Shown one piece after another: positions 28,101-36,690 of a stretch of 64,000 nt of DNA. The position numbers and the translations under genes are program-made. Origin of the DNA: Sulfuritalea sp. (GTDB lineage: Bacteria; Pseudomonadota; Gammaproteobacteria; Burkholderiales; Rhodocyclaceae); contig JAOTRV010000016.1 in assembly GCA_030247575.1 (NCBI GenBank), positions 1 to 64,000 of the forward strand, read 5' to 3'. Within the stretch, counting starts at the first letter, position 1, and every line of letters starts with the position of its first letter. The notes under the pieces are model-generated. The model searched no databases and was not told where the DNA came from. It saw only the letters and a list, made by a program, of their open reading frames with translations.

Positions 28101-28771
28101 GATCCGCTGCCCTTCGGCTCGACCAGCTTGGGCATCAGGACGAAATCGATCTGGCGCGCTGCAAGAGTCGACGCTGGCGCCACGGCGGCGCCCTGCGCGA
28201 CGGAACGGCCAGCTTGGGGCAGGTCGCTGCGATTCATGTTCAGGGCAGCGAAATTGCGCCCCTGGAAGACCTTCTCGGTGCCAAGGCGGCGGATGTACTC
28301 GGGCAAGGCGGCGGCATTCAGCGTGCTGCCGCGGATTTCCATTTCGTTGCCGCCGGAACCGATGGTGAAGCCCGTCAACCAGAGATTTTCCGGAATCTGG
28401 CGAGCCAGGCCGCGCAGGTAGTCGGCAAAGCCGCCGGCGCTGCCGACGGCTCCGCCTTCCAGCAGGCGCGCGATTTCTCCGCGACGACGCAGCAGGGCCT
28501 CCGCATTTTCGAGTTCCGTCGTCAATTGCGGGCTGGGTTTGCGCGTTGCGGCAGCCTTGGACACCGCCTCGAGGTCCCGCTTCGCCTCCCTGAGCTGCGT
28601 CTCGGCTGCCGTCGCTGCCTTCCTCTGCGTTGCCGCGTCGTTCCAGGCCCAGATTCCCGCCACGGCGAACACGCCGTAAAGCGCGATGACGGCAAGCGCT
28701 ACGTTGCCGAGCGTGAGCAGGTCACGCTGCTTGAGGAAGCGCGGATGGAAAAGGTTGATCTGCGCGCTCAT
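28097..28771 (-). CDS. PilN-like protein (MshI2)
   Basis: 224 aa. Starts with the PilN hallmark QINLFHP at residues 4-10, the stretch that binds PilM-type partners. One membrane helix (~22-42), a coiled coil, then a periplasmic domain with LARQIPENLWLTGF. Overlaps mshI by 4 bases and mshJ by 4 bases. The 3' part contains a diverged copy of the dispersed motif (28164-28188). Confidence 0.9.
   Translation of the reverse strand: MSAQINLFHPRFLKQRDLLTLGNVALAVIALYGVFAVAGIWAWNDAATQRKAATAAETQLREAKRDLEAVSKAAATRKPSPQLTTELENAEALLRRRGEIARLLEGGAVGSAGGFADYLRGLARQIPENLWLTGFTIGSGGNEMEIRGSTLNAAALPEYIRRLGTEKVFQGRNFAALNMNRSDLPQAGRSVAQGAAVAPASTLAARQIDFVLMPKLVEPKGSGS
28164..28188 (+). repeat. Dispersed 25-bp motif, diverged copy in pilN-like gene
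   Basis: AGAGTCGACGCTGGCG followed by CCACGGCGG: three mismatches in 25 to the copy at 58505, but in the opposite orientation. Confidence 0.4.
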
Positions 28772-29718
28772 TCCGCCACCGACTCGTCGCGCAGTGCCGC
28801 ACCGATTGCGCGCAGGCACTGAAACTGCCGCAAGGGATCGAGCAAGGCCGGCACTGCACCGAGATCCAGCACGCTGGACAAGTCCAGCGGCACGACGGAA
28901 ACCGTCAGATTGGCGCGCAAGTGGCTGAGAAAGCCATCGACGCCGGGAAGCGGCGCCACCAGAATTTTGGACAGCGGAATCCTGCTGTAGAGGCGATCGA
29001 AATTGTCCAGCGAGCGCTGCACGTCGAGTGCGATGTGCTCGAACAGGGTGGCGCGCCGGCCGGCATCGGCATTGCTCAACTCGCGCGCGGTGATGTCGAC
29101 ATGGCGCACGACGAGCAATTCGCCGTCCAGGGTGACCGTCAGCAGACCTTCGTCCTCGTCGAAGATCAGGGTCGCCAGACCGCAACCGTCTTCCCCGAAC
29201 AAGGCCGCGAGATTGCGTTGCGAAATTTCGGGCAGATCGATGGCCTCCAGCGGCACCCCGGCCTCCTGGAACGCCTGCACCAGGGGCGCCACCGTCGATT
29301 CGGGCGACAACGCGGCGAACACCTGACCCGTACGCCCGTCGCCCGGAATCGGCAGGAAATCGATGGCGGCAGTCTCGACCGGAAACTCGACCTGATCCTT
29401 GAGCTTCCAGCGCATGACTTCACATGCCTCGCCGTGGGGACCGGGGACGGCATCGGTCTGGATCAGCTGATACTTGCCGTGCCCGAGCAAGGTCGTGCAA
29501 CGATAGCGGTCGAGTCGCATCGGCCTCCTCAGCGCCTTCAGGGTCGCCGCATCGTCGGCACCTTTGCCGACCGAGTCGGCCAACAGCACGCAAGGCTTGC
29601 GGCCGGACTCGCGACGCACATGAGCGAGATCGACACGCCCCTCTCGCAGCACGACGGACAACCAGCCTTGTTCAGACCTTGATTTGATGAAGTTTGGCAC
29701 TGGACGCACGATACCCAT
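28768..29718 (-). CDS. mshI: MSHA biogenesis protein MshI (PilM-like)
   Basis: 316 aa, soluble. PilM-like actin fold: an N-terminal strand pair (GWLSVVLREGRVDLAHVRR), DFLPIP, and LATLIFDEDEGLLTVTLDGELLVVRHVDI in the second half. Partner of the PilN-like protein. Start at 29718, with AGGGA upstream; the open frame extends 40 codons further but into sequence that looks like a promoter. Begins the lower half of cluster 2 after a 160-base gap. Confidence 0.85.
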   Translation of the reverse strand: MGIVRPVPNFIKSRSEQGWLSVVLREGRVDLAHVRRESGRKPCVLLADSVGKGADDAATLKALRRPMRLDRYRCTTLLGHGKYQLIQTDAVPGPHGEACEVMRWKLKDQVEFPVETAAIDFLPIPGDGRTGQVFAALSPESTVAPLVQAFQEAGVPLEAIDLPEISQRNLAALFGEDGCGLATLIFDEDEGLLTVTLDGELLVVRHVDITARELSNADAGRRATLFEHIALDVQRSLDNFDRLYSRIPLSKILVAPLPGVDGFLSHLRANLTVSVVPLDLSSVLDLGAVPALLDPLRQFQCLRAIGAALRDESVAE

Positions 29719-29880
29719 TTTGTCCCTGACTATACTAAGCAGGGGAGTCGGGGCAAGCATGGATTTCGGGGCAGAAGGGCACGTAATTGAACCATTCGGC
29801 GAGAATGTCCAAAAAGGCCGGGGAACCGCGGCGTGCATTGCCCGCTGCGCAGCGGCGAAGCACGCACGGGATGCGGTTCG
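29719..29880. other. Gap between pglL-like gene and mshI
   Basis: About 160 bases. The minus strand has CTTAGTATAGTC (TAGTAT as a possible -10) about 15-20 bases before mshI, so mshI-mshN may have its own promoter. No clear terminator for the pglL-like gene is visible. Confidence 0.35.
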
Positions 29881-31605
29881 CTATTTACCCAAACTCAGGC
29901 CCCGAAGCGGCGCAATTTCGGGAAATTCCCGTGCGCCCTTGGCCAATTCGCCGGCAGTGTCGGCCCGTTCCGCGGGAAATGCGTGCAAGACGGAGCGAAT
30001 CAGGGTTTTTGCGTCCGCATCGCGACCGGCAATGGCCATTTGCATGGCGCAACGCGTCACCAACAAACGCGCCGGCACAAAGCGGATGGCGCGTTCGCAC
30101 AGATCGGCGCGATCGGCCGCCAGTTGCCTGCCCGGTTCCGCCAGATTGGCGATGGACAGCAAAGCCCAGGGAGACAGCAACGATTCCCTGTGCAACTCGA
30201 GCAGTTGATCGACGGTCGTCCGCCAGGCACGCTCGCGATCCGGATGCGCCGCCAGCGGACGATTCTTCGCCGCCTCGATGGTGAGGTAGTCCGCGCGCAA
30301 GTTGGCGAGGAACACTGCGCCGCCGCAAGCGATCACAAGCAGATAGACCGCGGCCCGCCTGCCGGGCAGGCCGATCGCCCTGCCGGTGCCGGCTGCGCCC
30401 AGCAGCAGCGCGGTGGGTCCGAGAAAATAGGCGTACCAGAGCGGATATTCGAGCAGTGCATGCACCAGTCCGATTCCAAGGACGGCCCCGCACCAGAACT
30501 GCTCAAGCCGCCACGGCTGGCGGAGAAATTGCATGGCCCAGACACCCAGCGCCAGAACGACGATTGCCGCCGCCGGGCCGCCAAACTCCGCCATGATCTG
30601 CAGGACGAAATTGTGCGCATTCTCCGACACCATGAATGCGTCGTCGCCGGTGTGGCCGGAAGCCGCAACAAAGCTCGCCCACGCATAGTTGCCGACTCCC
30701 TGCCCCAGCCACGGCTGCCCGGCAAAGGCTGACCAGGCCGAGCGGCCGATCTCCAGCCTTGCGCTTATTCCCGAAACCGATTCGAAAAGCCGCGCCCCCG
30801 CCACGACGGCGCCGGAGTCACCCGACGGCATCAGGCCGAGCGCAACCGCCAGTCCGGGCAGTTGCGGCGTCGCCCATGCGCCAACAAAACTCAGGGCGAT
30901 GGCCGCGGGCAGCAGGAGCACGGCGTCTGCCAGCAACGAGGGCGCCGGCCCGTGCGGCTCGCGAATCCTGAGCCAGGCCATCGCGGCGAGAAGCACGAGC
31001 GGATAGATGAACACGCTGCGCGCACCGCTGAGGACGCTGCCGAATGCAATCGGCAGAATCAGCAACCAGAGCAGGGATCTGGATAGATGGCGCCGACCGC
31101 GGAGGTAGAGCAGTGACGCGATGCCGAGCCATGAATAGTGGGCATGATGGTTGGCTTGACCGAGATTGCCGTAGGCACTTCCTCCAAGTTTGGGGAATAC
31201 CCACGGCACCCGATCGGCAACCCCCAGCCACTGCACCAAGGCCGCAGCGGCGCCCATCATGGCGCCGAGGGCGACGCCGGCAGCGAGGACATCGGCAAGA
31301 CGGGCAAGGCCGAGGGTATCGGCGAGATGGCGCCCCAGCACCATCAACAGCCCCGCCCAGAGCAGATAGGCTGCATACAGCAAACCGAGTTGCGGAAAGA
31401 CCAACTGGCCGAGCAGGAATTGAAGCAGCATGACCGCCAACAGCGACGCGGGGAGGAGGAGCATCGCGGGGAGTGGAACAACCCGGCGGGAACCCGACAG
31501 CCCCGCAACCGCCGCCGCCAGACCCAGTGCGGCAGCCCACCATTCGCCGCGGAAACTGCCGATCGGCTGGGTATGAAAAGGCAATAGAAAAGGCCCGCTC
31601 ACCAT
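29881..31605 (-). CDS. PglL/Wzy-family O-oligosaccharyltransferase
   Basis: 574 aa polytopic membrane protein with 10-12 helices. The PglL N-terminal signature (FLLPFHTQPIGSF then EWWAA) begins at residue 6; GNLGQANHHAHYSWLG is the second PglL motif; the Wzy_C catalytic loop contains WLGQGVGNYAWASF and SENAHNFVLQIMAEFG. The last ~150 residues are a soluble Wzy_C_2 region. Such ligases attach glycans to pilin Ser/Thr. It sits right after two pilin genes, so those pilins are the likely targets (inference). The start codon lies inside a terminator-like hairpin. Confidence 0.88.
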   Translation of the reverse strand: MVSGPFLLPFHTQPIGSFRGEWWAAALGLAAAVAGLSGSRRVVPLPAMLLLPASLLAVMLLQFLLGQLVFPQLGLLYAAYLLWAGLLMVLGRHLADTLGLARLADVLAAGVALGAMMGAAAALVQWLGVADRVPWVFPKLGGSAYGNLGQANHHAHYSWLGIASLLYLRGRRHLSRSLLWLLILPIAFGSVLSGARSVFIYPLVLLAAMAWLRIREPHGPAPSLLADAVLLLPAAIALSFVGAWATPQLPGLAVALGLMPSGDSGAVVAGARLFESVSGISARLEIGRSAWSAFAGQPWLGQGVGNYAWASFVAASGHTGDDAFMVSENAHNFVLQIMAEFGGPAAAIVVLALGVWAMQFLRQPWRLEQFWCGAVLGIGLVHALLEYPLWYAYFLGPTALLLGAAGTGRAIGLPGRRAAVYLLVIACGGAVFLANLRADYLTIEAAKNRPLAAHPDRERAWRTTVDQLLELHRESLLSPWALLSIANLAEPGRQLAADRADLCERAIRFVPARLLVTRCAMQMAIAGRDADAKTLIRSVLHAFPAERADTAGELAKGAREFPEIAPLRGLSLGK

Positions 31606-31622
31606 CAGGGCGAGCAGGCCTG
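31589..31622 (-). terminator. Terminator-like hairpin over the pglL-like start codon
   Basis: On the minus strand GGCCTGCTCGCC and GGTGAGCGGGCC pair over 12 positions (two G-U), followed by TTTTCTATT. The second arm carries GTG AGC of the ligase reading frame directly after its ATG. It can end pilin transcripts or mask the start of the ligase, or both. Confidence 0.75.
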
Positions 31623-31694
31623 AACTGACCTTCGTTAGCGGAGCCGGGCGAAATTCAAATTGGATCCCGTCTTCCTCCTGCAGATCGCGCTTTT

Positions 31695-32057
31695 TCAGGA
31701 ATCACAAGGAACCGTGGTTACCCCGCTCTTGGTCACGCCAGCCTCGGTGCAGGCCGCCGTGCAGGTGGCCTGGCCACTACCGCAAGCACCGGCAGTAGCC
31801 GTGCAAGTCGCCGGAAATCCGCTGACCAGAGTCGAGGTACATGTAACTGTCACGGCAACGGGAGAAACGCCGGAAATTTTCTGTTTGGCATATTGCATGG
31901 CGCCGGCCGAGCCCAGAGCGCCGGCAACGCCATCCGCCTTGGCCTGTACGGCATCCGCCGACAGATCGATAAACTTCGGTAACGCCATCGCCGCCAGAAT
32001 GCCGAGAATCACGATTACCACGACCAGTTCAATCAGCGTAAAGCCCTTCGTTCTCAT
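31695..32057 (-). CDS. Type IV pilin, MshA-like
   Basis: 120 aa. Very short leader MRTKG, then FTLIELVVVIVILGILAAMA with Glu5. The C-terminal half has six cysteines, among them TVTCTST, ATCTATAGAC, ATCTAACTEA and a final TVPCDS, an unusually high number for a pilin this size. GGAGGT sits 5 bases before the ATG at 32057 and fixes the start. Followed by the hairpin at 31589. Likely the major subunit of the cluster 2 pilus given its strong ribosome site. Confidence 0.9.
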   Translation of the reverse strand: MRTKGFTLIELVVVIVILGILAAMALPKFIDLSADAVQAKADGVAGALGSAGAMQYAKQKISGVSPVAVTVTCTSTLVSGFPATCTATAGACGSGQATCTAACTEAGVTKSGVTTVPCDS

Positions 32058-32104
32058 TTCGACCTCCATGAATATTTCCGACAATGCGCGGCGCGGCTCA
32101 CGTG

Positions 32105-32623
32105 TCAGCAACCTGAGGTTACCACTGAAATCACCGGTGCAACAATCGCCGTGCCGCTGAGCGTCGCTTCCTGATACGTAATTCGGCAGTTGGGTACGGT
32201 GCCGCCGGCGACATCGTAAGTCCTGGTCGCACCTCCGCCGCCGGCGGTCAGGCCATCCGCCGCGAGATTCAGCGCAGCCGCGGCATCGATGCCGGCGGCG
32301 GTCGCCGCCGGATAGCGATTGACGATATCGACCATCAGGCCGTCCATATTCACCTTGGGTGGCGTCGAGGTGCAATTGATCGGGGTCGGGCTGGGCGCCG
32401 TCCCGGCAACGTCCAGTTCGCAACGCGTCCGGGCCAGCGCCACGGCGGAGCGGATCGAACCATAAATGGCGTTGGTCTTGGCCACCCGCGCGTCGCGCTG
32501 GGCGTCGATCAGGCGCGGCAAGGCCACCGCGGCAAGAATGCCGATGATGGTAATTACGATCACCAGTTCGATAAGCGTGAAGCCACTTGCCCGCGGCGGG
32601 CGGCGGCCCGATTTGATTGCCAT
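32105..32623 (-). CDS. Type IV pilin, second copy in cluster 2
   Basis: 172 aa. Leader of 14 residues ending in SG, then FTLIELVIVITIIGILAAVALPRLIDAQRDA with Glu5. Two or three cysteines in the globular part (RCELDV, NCTST, PNCRITY, VTSGC). Paralogue of the pilin 47 bases downstream in its first 40 residues only. No strong ribosome site. May be a minor or alternative subunit. Confidence 0.88.
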   Translation of the reverse strand: MAIKSGRRPPRASGFTLIELVIVITIIGILAAVALPRLIDAQRDARVAKTNAIYGSIRSAVALARTRCELDVAGTAPSPTPINCTSTPPKVNMDGLMVDIVNRYPAATAAGIDAAAALNLAADGLTAGGGGATRTYDVAGGTVPNCRITYQEATLSGTAIVAPVISVVTSGC

Positions 32624-32703
32624 GAATATTTTCCGTTCACCGACCGGCAAAAAGTAGCAGGCTTGCGGAAAACCATTCACCCGATTATCGGCAGCGGAAG
32701 CGC

Positions 32704-33153
32704 TCAGTTCAGCCCTACCAGACTCGCGCCGACGGTTTTCCCGGATGCATCGAGACGCGCCACGTAGCGCCAGCGCAGTTCCGCCGCCCCGTCGAAGGCC
32801 CCCGGCAGACGCGGCTGATAGGCAAGTTCGCGGCGCAGCGGATCGTAGGCCCACTGCCCCGACGCCTCGGGAGTGCGGGCGAGCTCGTTGAAATCGCGCG
32901 GCCGGTGCCCGAGAAAGTCGACCGGGCTGGCCTGCGCCACTTCGACGATGCGCTCTTCCTCGCCGCGCATGATGCGCTCGCCTATCGCCAGTTGTATGCC
33001 GACGCGGATGTTGCGCACCATCAGATTGACCTCGGTGCGCTCGGCCTCGGCCTGGATCGCGTTGAGACGGACCAGCAGCGCCGCCCCGAGAACGCAGAGG
33101 ATCGCCACCGTGACGGCAAACTCCAGCTTGCTCGCGCCGCGCTGGCACTTCAT
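32704..33153 (-). CDS. Minor prepilin-like protein, MshF/MshB position
   Basis: 149 aa. Leader MKCQRG followed by ASKLEFAVTVAILCVLGAALLVRL: the mature N-terminus is not the usual Phe, but Glu5 is kept. The body has few hydrophobic clusters and no cysteine pair. It lies one base after mshG and is thus in the mshE-mshG transcript, the place of mshF/mshB in Vibrio. Assigned as a minor pilin from signal and position. Confidence 0.7.
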   Translation of the reverse strand: MKCQRGASKLEFAVTVAILCVLGAALLVRLNAIQAEAERTEVNLMVRNIRVGIQLAIGERIMRGEEERIVEVAQASPVDFLGHRPRDFNELARTPEASGQWAYDPLRRELAYQPRLPGAFDGAAELRWRYVARLDASGKTVGASLVGLN

Positions 33154-33154
33154 G

Positions 33155-34390
33155 TCACTTCTTGATGGCGACCTTGCCCAGATCCCACAGGGGCAGGAAT
33201 ATGCCGAGCGCCAATATCAGAACCATGATGCCCAGCGAAACGATCAGGATCGGCTCGATCTGCTGTGCCAGAGTCTTGAGTTCGTATTCGACCTCGCTCT
33301 GATACATGTCGGCGATTTCCTTCATCATGTCGTCGAGGGCGCCCGACTCCTCGCCCACGGCGATCATCTGCAGCACGACGGGAGTGAATACGCCGGCGGC
33401 AATCGATGTGCGCAGGATGCTCTCGCCGCGCTCGACGCCGTCGCGCATTTTTTCCACCTTGTCCGCAATGTAGGCGTTATTCACGGTCTCCGCGACATTG
33501 GTCAGCGCCTGAATGATCGGCACTCCGCTGCGCGTGGCCAAGGCGAAGCTGGCCGCAAAGCGCGCCAGCGTGGCTTTGCGTACTATCTTCCCGGCGATCG
33601 GAATTTTCAGCTTGACGCGATCCCATGCATGGCGACCCGGGCCGGTCCTGATCCAGACCCTGAACGCGAAAAACGCGGCGGCAAAGCCGAGCATCAGCCC
33701 CGGCCACCACGCCAGCATGAAATCCGAAAAGCCGATCAGCAGGCGCGTCATGAGCGGCAGTTCGGCGCCGAAGCCCTTGAACACCCTGGCAAATGCCGGA
33801 ATCACGAAAATGTTCACGATGACAATGGCGATGGCCATCGCCGCGACGACGAAGGACGGATAGCGCAGCGCCGACTTGACCTGATCCTGGATGAAGCGTT
33901 CGAACGCCAGGTGATCGAACATGCGCAGAAAGACCTCTTCCAGGCGGCCGGTCATTTCGCCGACACGGACCATGGACAGATAGAAGGGCGAGAAAACCTT
34001 CGGATGGCGGGCCAGCGACAGCGACAGTTCGCGGCCGGAATCCAGGCTTTGGCGCACATCCTGCAGAACGTCCTTCATCGCCGGATTGATGCTGGATTCC
34101 TGGAGACCGGCCAGTGCCCGCATGATCGGCACGCCCGAGCGCAACAGGGTATGCATCTGCCGTGAAAACAGCAGCACGTCCATATGGTCGACTTCAGGCT
34201 TGAACCACCCAATGCCGGACCCCCAACCGCGGCCATCCGCAACGGGCGACACCGGTGCGGGCCTGATCTCGATCGGCGTCACGCCTTTGCCGACCAGCAA
34301 ATCGGCCACCGCGCCTGCCGTCGCGCCTTCCAGGATTCCCTCCGCGATCTCCCCGGCGGCGTTGCGTCCCCGATAGGCGAAATTGGGCAT
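33155..34390 (-). CDS. mshG: MSHA platform protein MshG (GspF family)
   Basis: 411 aa with two T2SSF domains (about 75-195 and 275-400) and three membrane helices. Signatures LLRSGVPIMRALAGLQES and ATRSGVPIIQALTNVAETV with AVGEESGALDDMM. Inner-membrane base for MshE. Seven bases after mshE. Confidence 0.94.
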   Translation of the reverse strand: MPNFAYRGRNAAGEIAEGILEGATAGAVADLLVGKGVTPIEIRPAPVSPVADGRGWGSGIGWFKPEVDHMDVLLFSRQMHTLLRSGVPIMRALAGLQESSINPAMKDVLQDVRQSLDSGRELSLSLARHPKVFSPFYLSMVRVGEMTGRLEEVFLRMFDHLAFERFIQDQVKSALRYPSFVVAAMAIAIVIVNIFVIPAFARVFKGFGAELPLMTRLLIGFSDFMLAWWPGLMLGFAAAFFAFRVWIRTGPGRHAWDRVKLKIPIAGKIVRKATLARFAASFALATRSGVPIIQALTNVAETVNNAYIADKVEKMRDGVERGESILRTSIAAGVFTPVVLQMIAVGEESGALDDMMKEIADMYQSEVEYELKTLAQQIEPILIVSLGIMVLILALGIFLPLWDLGKVAIKK

Positions 34391-34397
34391 GTCGCGC

Positions 34398-36104
34398 CTA
34401 TTCGTCGAGTTGCGTGCTGACGCGCATGGCTTCCACGAGACTGGTACGGCCGCTGACCACCAGGCGCACGGCGTCCCGGCGCAGCGTATTGCCGGCCATC
34501 TGCTCGCGGCCGATCTGCATGAACTCGTTGGGATCGCCCCGGTTCACCGCCTCGACCAGCGCGTTGTTCATTTCGAGAATCTCATAGACGGCCTGGCGCC
34601 CCTGATAGCCGGTATTGGCGCAGTGGCTGCAGCCCTGGCCACGCCTGTACTCGAAGTCATCCACCTTTTCGCCGAGCTCGGCCTGAAGCCACAAATGCTC
34701 CTGCGGCGTCGGCGTATGGGCGACGGAGCAGTTCTCGCAGTTCACGCGCACCAGACGCTGCGCCAGCACCATCTGGATCGACATGGCAACCATGTAGCGC
34801 GGCACGCCCATGTCGAGCAGACGGATCGGCGTCGACAGCGCATCGTTGGTATGCAGCGTCGACAGTACGAGATGGCCCGTCATGGCGGCACGCATGCCGA
34901 TTTCCGCCGTTTCCTGATCGCGCATTTCGCCCAGCAGGATGATGTCCGGGTCCTGGCGCAAGGCGGTGCGCAGCACGCGACTGAATGACAGATCGATCTT
35001 CTCGTGCACCTGGACCTGATTGAGTCCGGGCAGGCGGTACTCGACCGGGTCTTCGACCGTGATGATCTTTTTCTCCGTCGTGTTCAGCTCGTTGAGCGCG
35101 GCGTACAGCGTGGTGGTCTTGCCCGACCCGGTCGGTCCGGTCACCAGCACGATGCCCGACGGCCGCGCAATCGCATGGCGAAAGCGCTCGAGAATGCGCG
35201 GCGGCATGTACAGCCTGTCGAGCTGCAGGAGGCCGGTGTTCTGCGCCAGCAGCCGCATGACAACGGATTCGCCATGCTGGGTCGGCATCGACGAAATGCG
35301 GATGTCGATCGCCGTGTCGCGCAGCTGGATGGCGAAGCGACCGTCCTGCGGCAGGCGCTTCTCGGCAATGTCCAGGCCGGACATCAGCTTCAGGCGCAGC
35401 ACCAGCGCCGTGGAGATCTTCGAATCGGCTTCGGTCTGCACATGCAGCACGCCGTCGATGCGAAAGCGGATCACCAGGGATTTTTCCTGCGGCTCGATGT
35501 GGATGTCCGAAGCGCGCATCTTCAGCGCCTCCTCGAACACCGTGTTGAGCAATCTGACGACAGGCGCATCCTCGGCGCCCGCGGTAAGGCCCAGGATGTT
35601 GCCGAACTCGGTCGACACGTCGCCCATGTCGGCCTTGAGTTCCCTGGCCAGACCGCTGATCTCGGCGGCGCGACTGTAGACGCGGTCGAGTACGGCGAGC
35701 AGTTGGGCCGAGGACACCACCGCCAGGTCGATGTCGCGCTTGAGGACGCGCGACAGTTCGTCGAACGCGGTGAGGTCGGTCGGGTCGGCCATGCCGACCA
35801 CCAGCATGCCCGCGCGTTCCCTCAGCACCAGCGCGCGCAAGCGGCGGGCCTGGGCTTCCGGCAGGAGCTTGATCAGCTCGGGCTGCAGCTTGAAGGTCTT
35901 GAGGTCGACGAACTCGGCACCGAGTTGATGGGCCAGGCCCTTCGCGATGCTCTCCTCGGTGACGTAACCCTTTTCCACCATGACCCGGCCGAGTTTGCGA
36001 CCCGATCGCTTCTGGTCTTCGAGCGCAATCTTGAGTTGCTCCCCGGTGACGAGGTTCTGCTGCACCAGCATGTCACCAAGTCGTATCTTTTCCGGGCGTG
36101 CCAT
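34398..36104 (-). CDS. mshE: MSHA assembly ATPase MshE
   Basis: 568 aa. N-terminal MshEN domain with RLGDMLVQQNLVT, QLKIALEDQ and LGRVMVEKGYVT (8-58), the c-di-GMP-binding pattern known from Vibrio MshE. C-terminal GspE ATPase: SDIHIEPQEKSLVIRFRIDG, Walker A GPTGSGKT, Walker B ILLGEMRD, His box LSTLHTNDA, zinc cysteines CENC and CSHC. All motifs complete. First gene of cluster 2. Confidence 0.96.
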   Translation of the reverse strand: MARPEKIRLGDMLVQQNLVTGEQLKIALEDQKRSGRKLGRVMVEKGYVTEESIAKGLAHQLGAEFVDLKTFKLQPELIKLLPEAQARRLRALVLRERAGMLVVGMADPTDLTAFDELSRVLKRDIDLAVVSSAQLLAVLDRVYSRAAEISGLARELKADMGDVSTEFGNILGLTAGAEDAPVVRLLNTVFEEALKMRASDIHIEPQEKSLVIRFRIDGVLHVQTEADSKISTALVLRLKLMSGLDIAEKRLPQDGRFAIQLRDTAIDIRISSMPTQHGESVVMRLLAQNTGLLQLDRLYMPPRILERFRHAIARPSGIVLVTGPTGSGKTTTLYAALNELNTTEKKIITVEDPVEYRLPGLNQVQVHEKIDLSFSRVLRTALRQDPDIILLGEMRDQETAEIGMRAAMTGHLVLSTLHTNDALSTPIRLLDMGVPRYMVAMSIQMVLAQRLVRVNCENCSVAHTPTPQEHLWLQAELGEKVDDFEYRRGQGCSHCANTGYQGRQAVYEILEMNNALVEAVNRGDPNEFMQIGREQMAGNTLRRDAVRLVVSGRTSLVEAMRVSTQLDE

Positions 36105-36147
36105 CAGGCCATCTCCAAAGCCACCGTAGAATCAAGGTCGTTACAGT

Positions 36148-36170
36148 TGTGATTTTGCACGAAAATCACA
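36148..36170. promoter_or_regulatory. Perfect palindrome between mshE and trmL
   Basis: TGTGATTTT and AAAATCACA flank the five bases GCACG. It lies 44 bases before mshE and 52 before trmL, in their shared upstream gap. It could be an operator for the pilus operon. It is not a standard CRP site, whose two half sites are closer together. Confidence 0.5.
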
Positions 36171-36221
36171 GCCTAATTGTTTGATATATCTGAAACTACC
36201 GCTTTTCGGAGGCGCCTGCAA

Positions 36222-36686
36222 GTGTTCCATGTCGTCCTCGTGGCCCCGGAGATCCCGCCCAACACCGGGAATGTGATCCGTCTTTGCGCCAACACCGGAG
36301 CCAGGTTGCACCTCGTCGAACCGCTCGGCTTCGACCTTTCCGACGCGCAGTTGCGCAGGGCGGGGATGGATTACGCCGAAATGGCCTGTGTCACCGTCCA
36401 TCCGGACTGGGCGGCCTGCCGCGCCGCATTGGGCGATGCGCGGCTGTTCGCGCTGACGACGAAGGCGAGTCGCCGTCATGTCGGCGTCGACTATCGTCCT
36501 GGCGATGCATTTGTCTTCGGCTCCGAATCACGCGGGCTGCCGGCCGCGGTGCTGGCCGGGATCGATGAGGACCAGCGCCTGCGCCTGCCGCTGGTGCCCG
36601 GCAACCGCAGCCTCAACCTGTCGAACGCCGTGGCCGTGATGGTTTATGAGGCATGGCGGCAACAGGGTTTCGCCGGCGGCGGGTAG
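36222..36686 (+). CDS. trmL: tRNA (cytidine/uridine-2'-O-)-methyltransferase TrmL
   Basis: 154 aa SPOUT enzyme that 2'-O-methylates the wobble base of leucine tRNAs. Signatures: VLVAPEIPPNTGNVIRLCANTGA, LHLVEPLGF, FGSESRGLP, and the knot segment RSLNLSNAVAVMVYEAWRQ. GTG start at 36222 has GGAGG nine bases upstream and gives the normal family length; the longer open frame starts with TTG in the promoter region. Confidence 0.95.
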   Translation: MFHVVLVAPEIPPNTGNVIRLCANTGARLHLVEPLGFDLSDAQLRRAGMDYAEMACVTVHPDWAACRAALGDARLFALTTKASRRHVGVDYRPGDAFVFGSESRGLPAAVLAGIDEDQRLRLPLVPGNRSLNLSNAVAVMVYEAWRQQGFAGGG

Positions 36687-36690
36687 CGCG

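Noticed and set aside
36148-36170. CRP binding site
   Set aside because: Half sites TGTGA and TCACA are 13 bases apart; CRP uses six.
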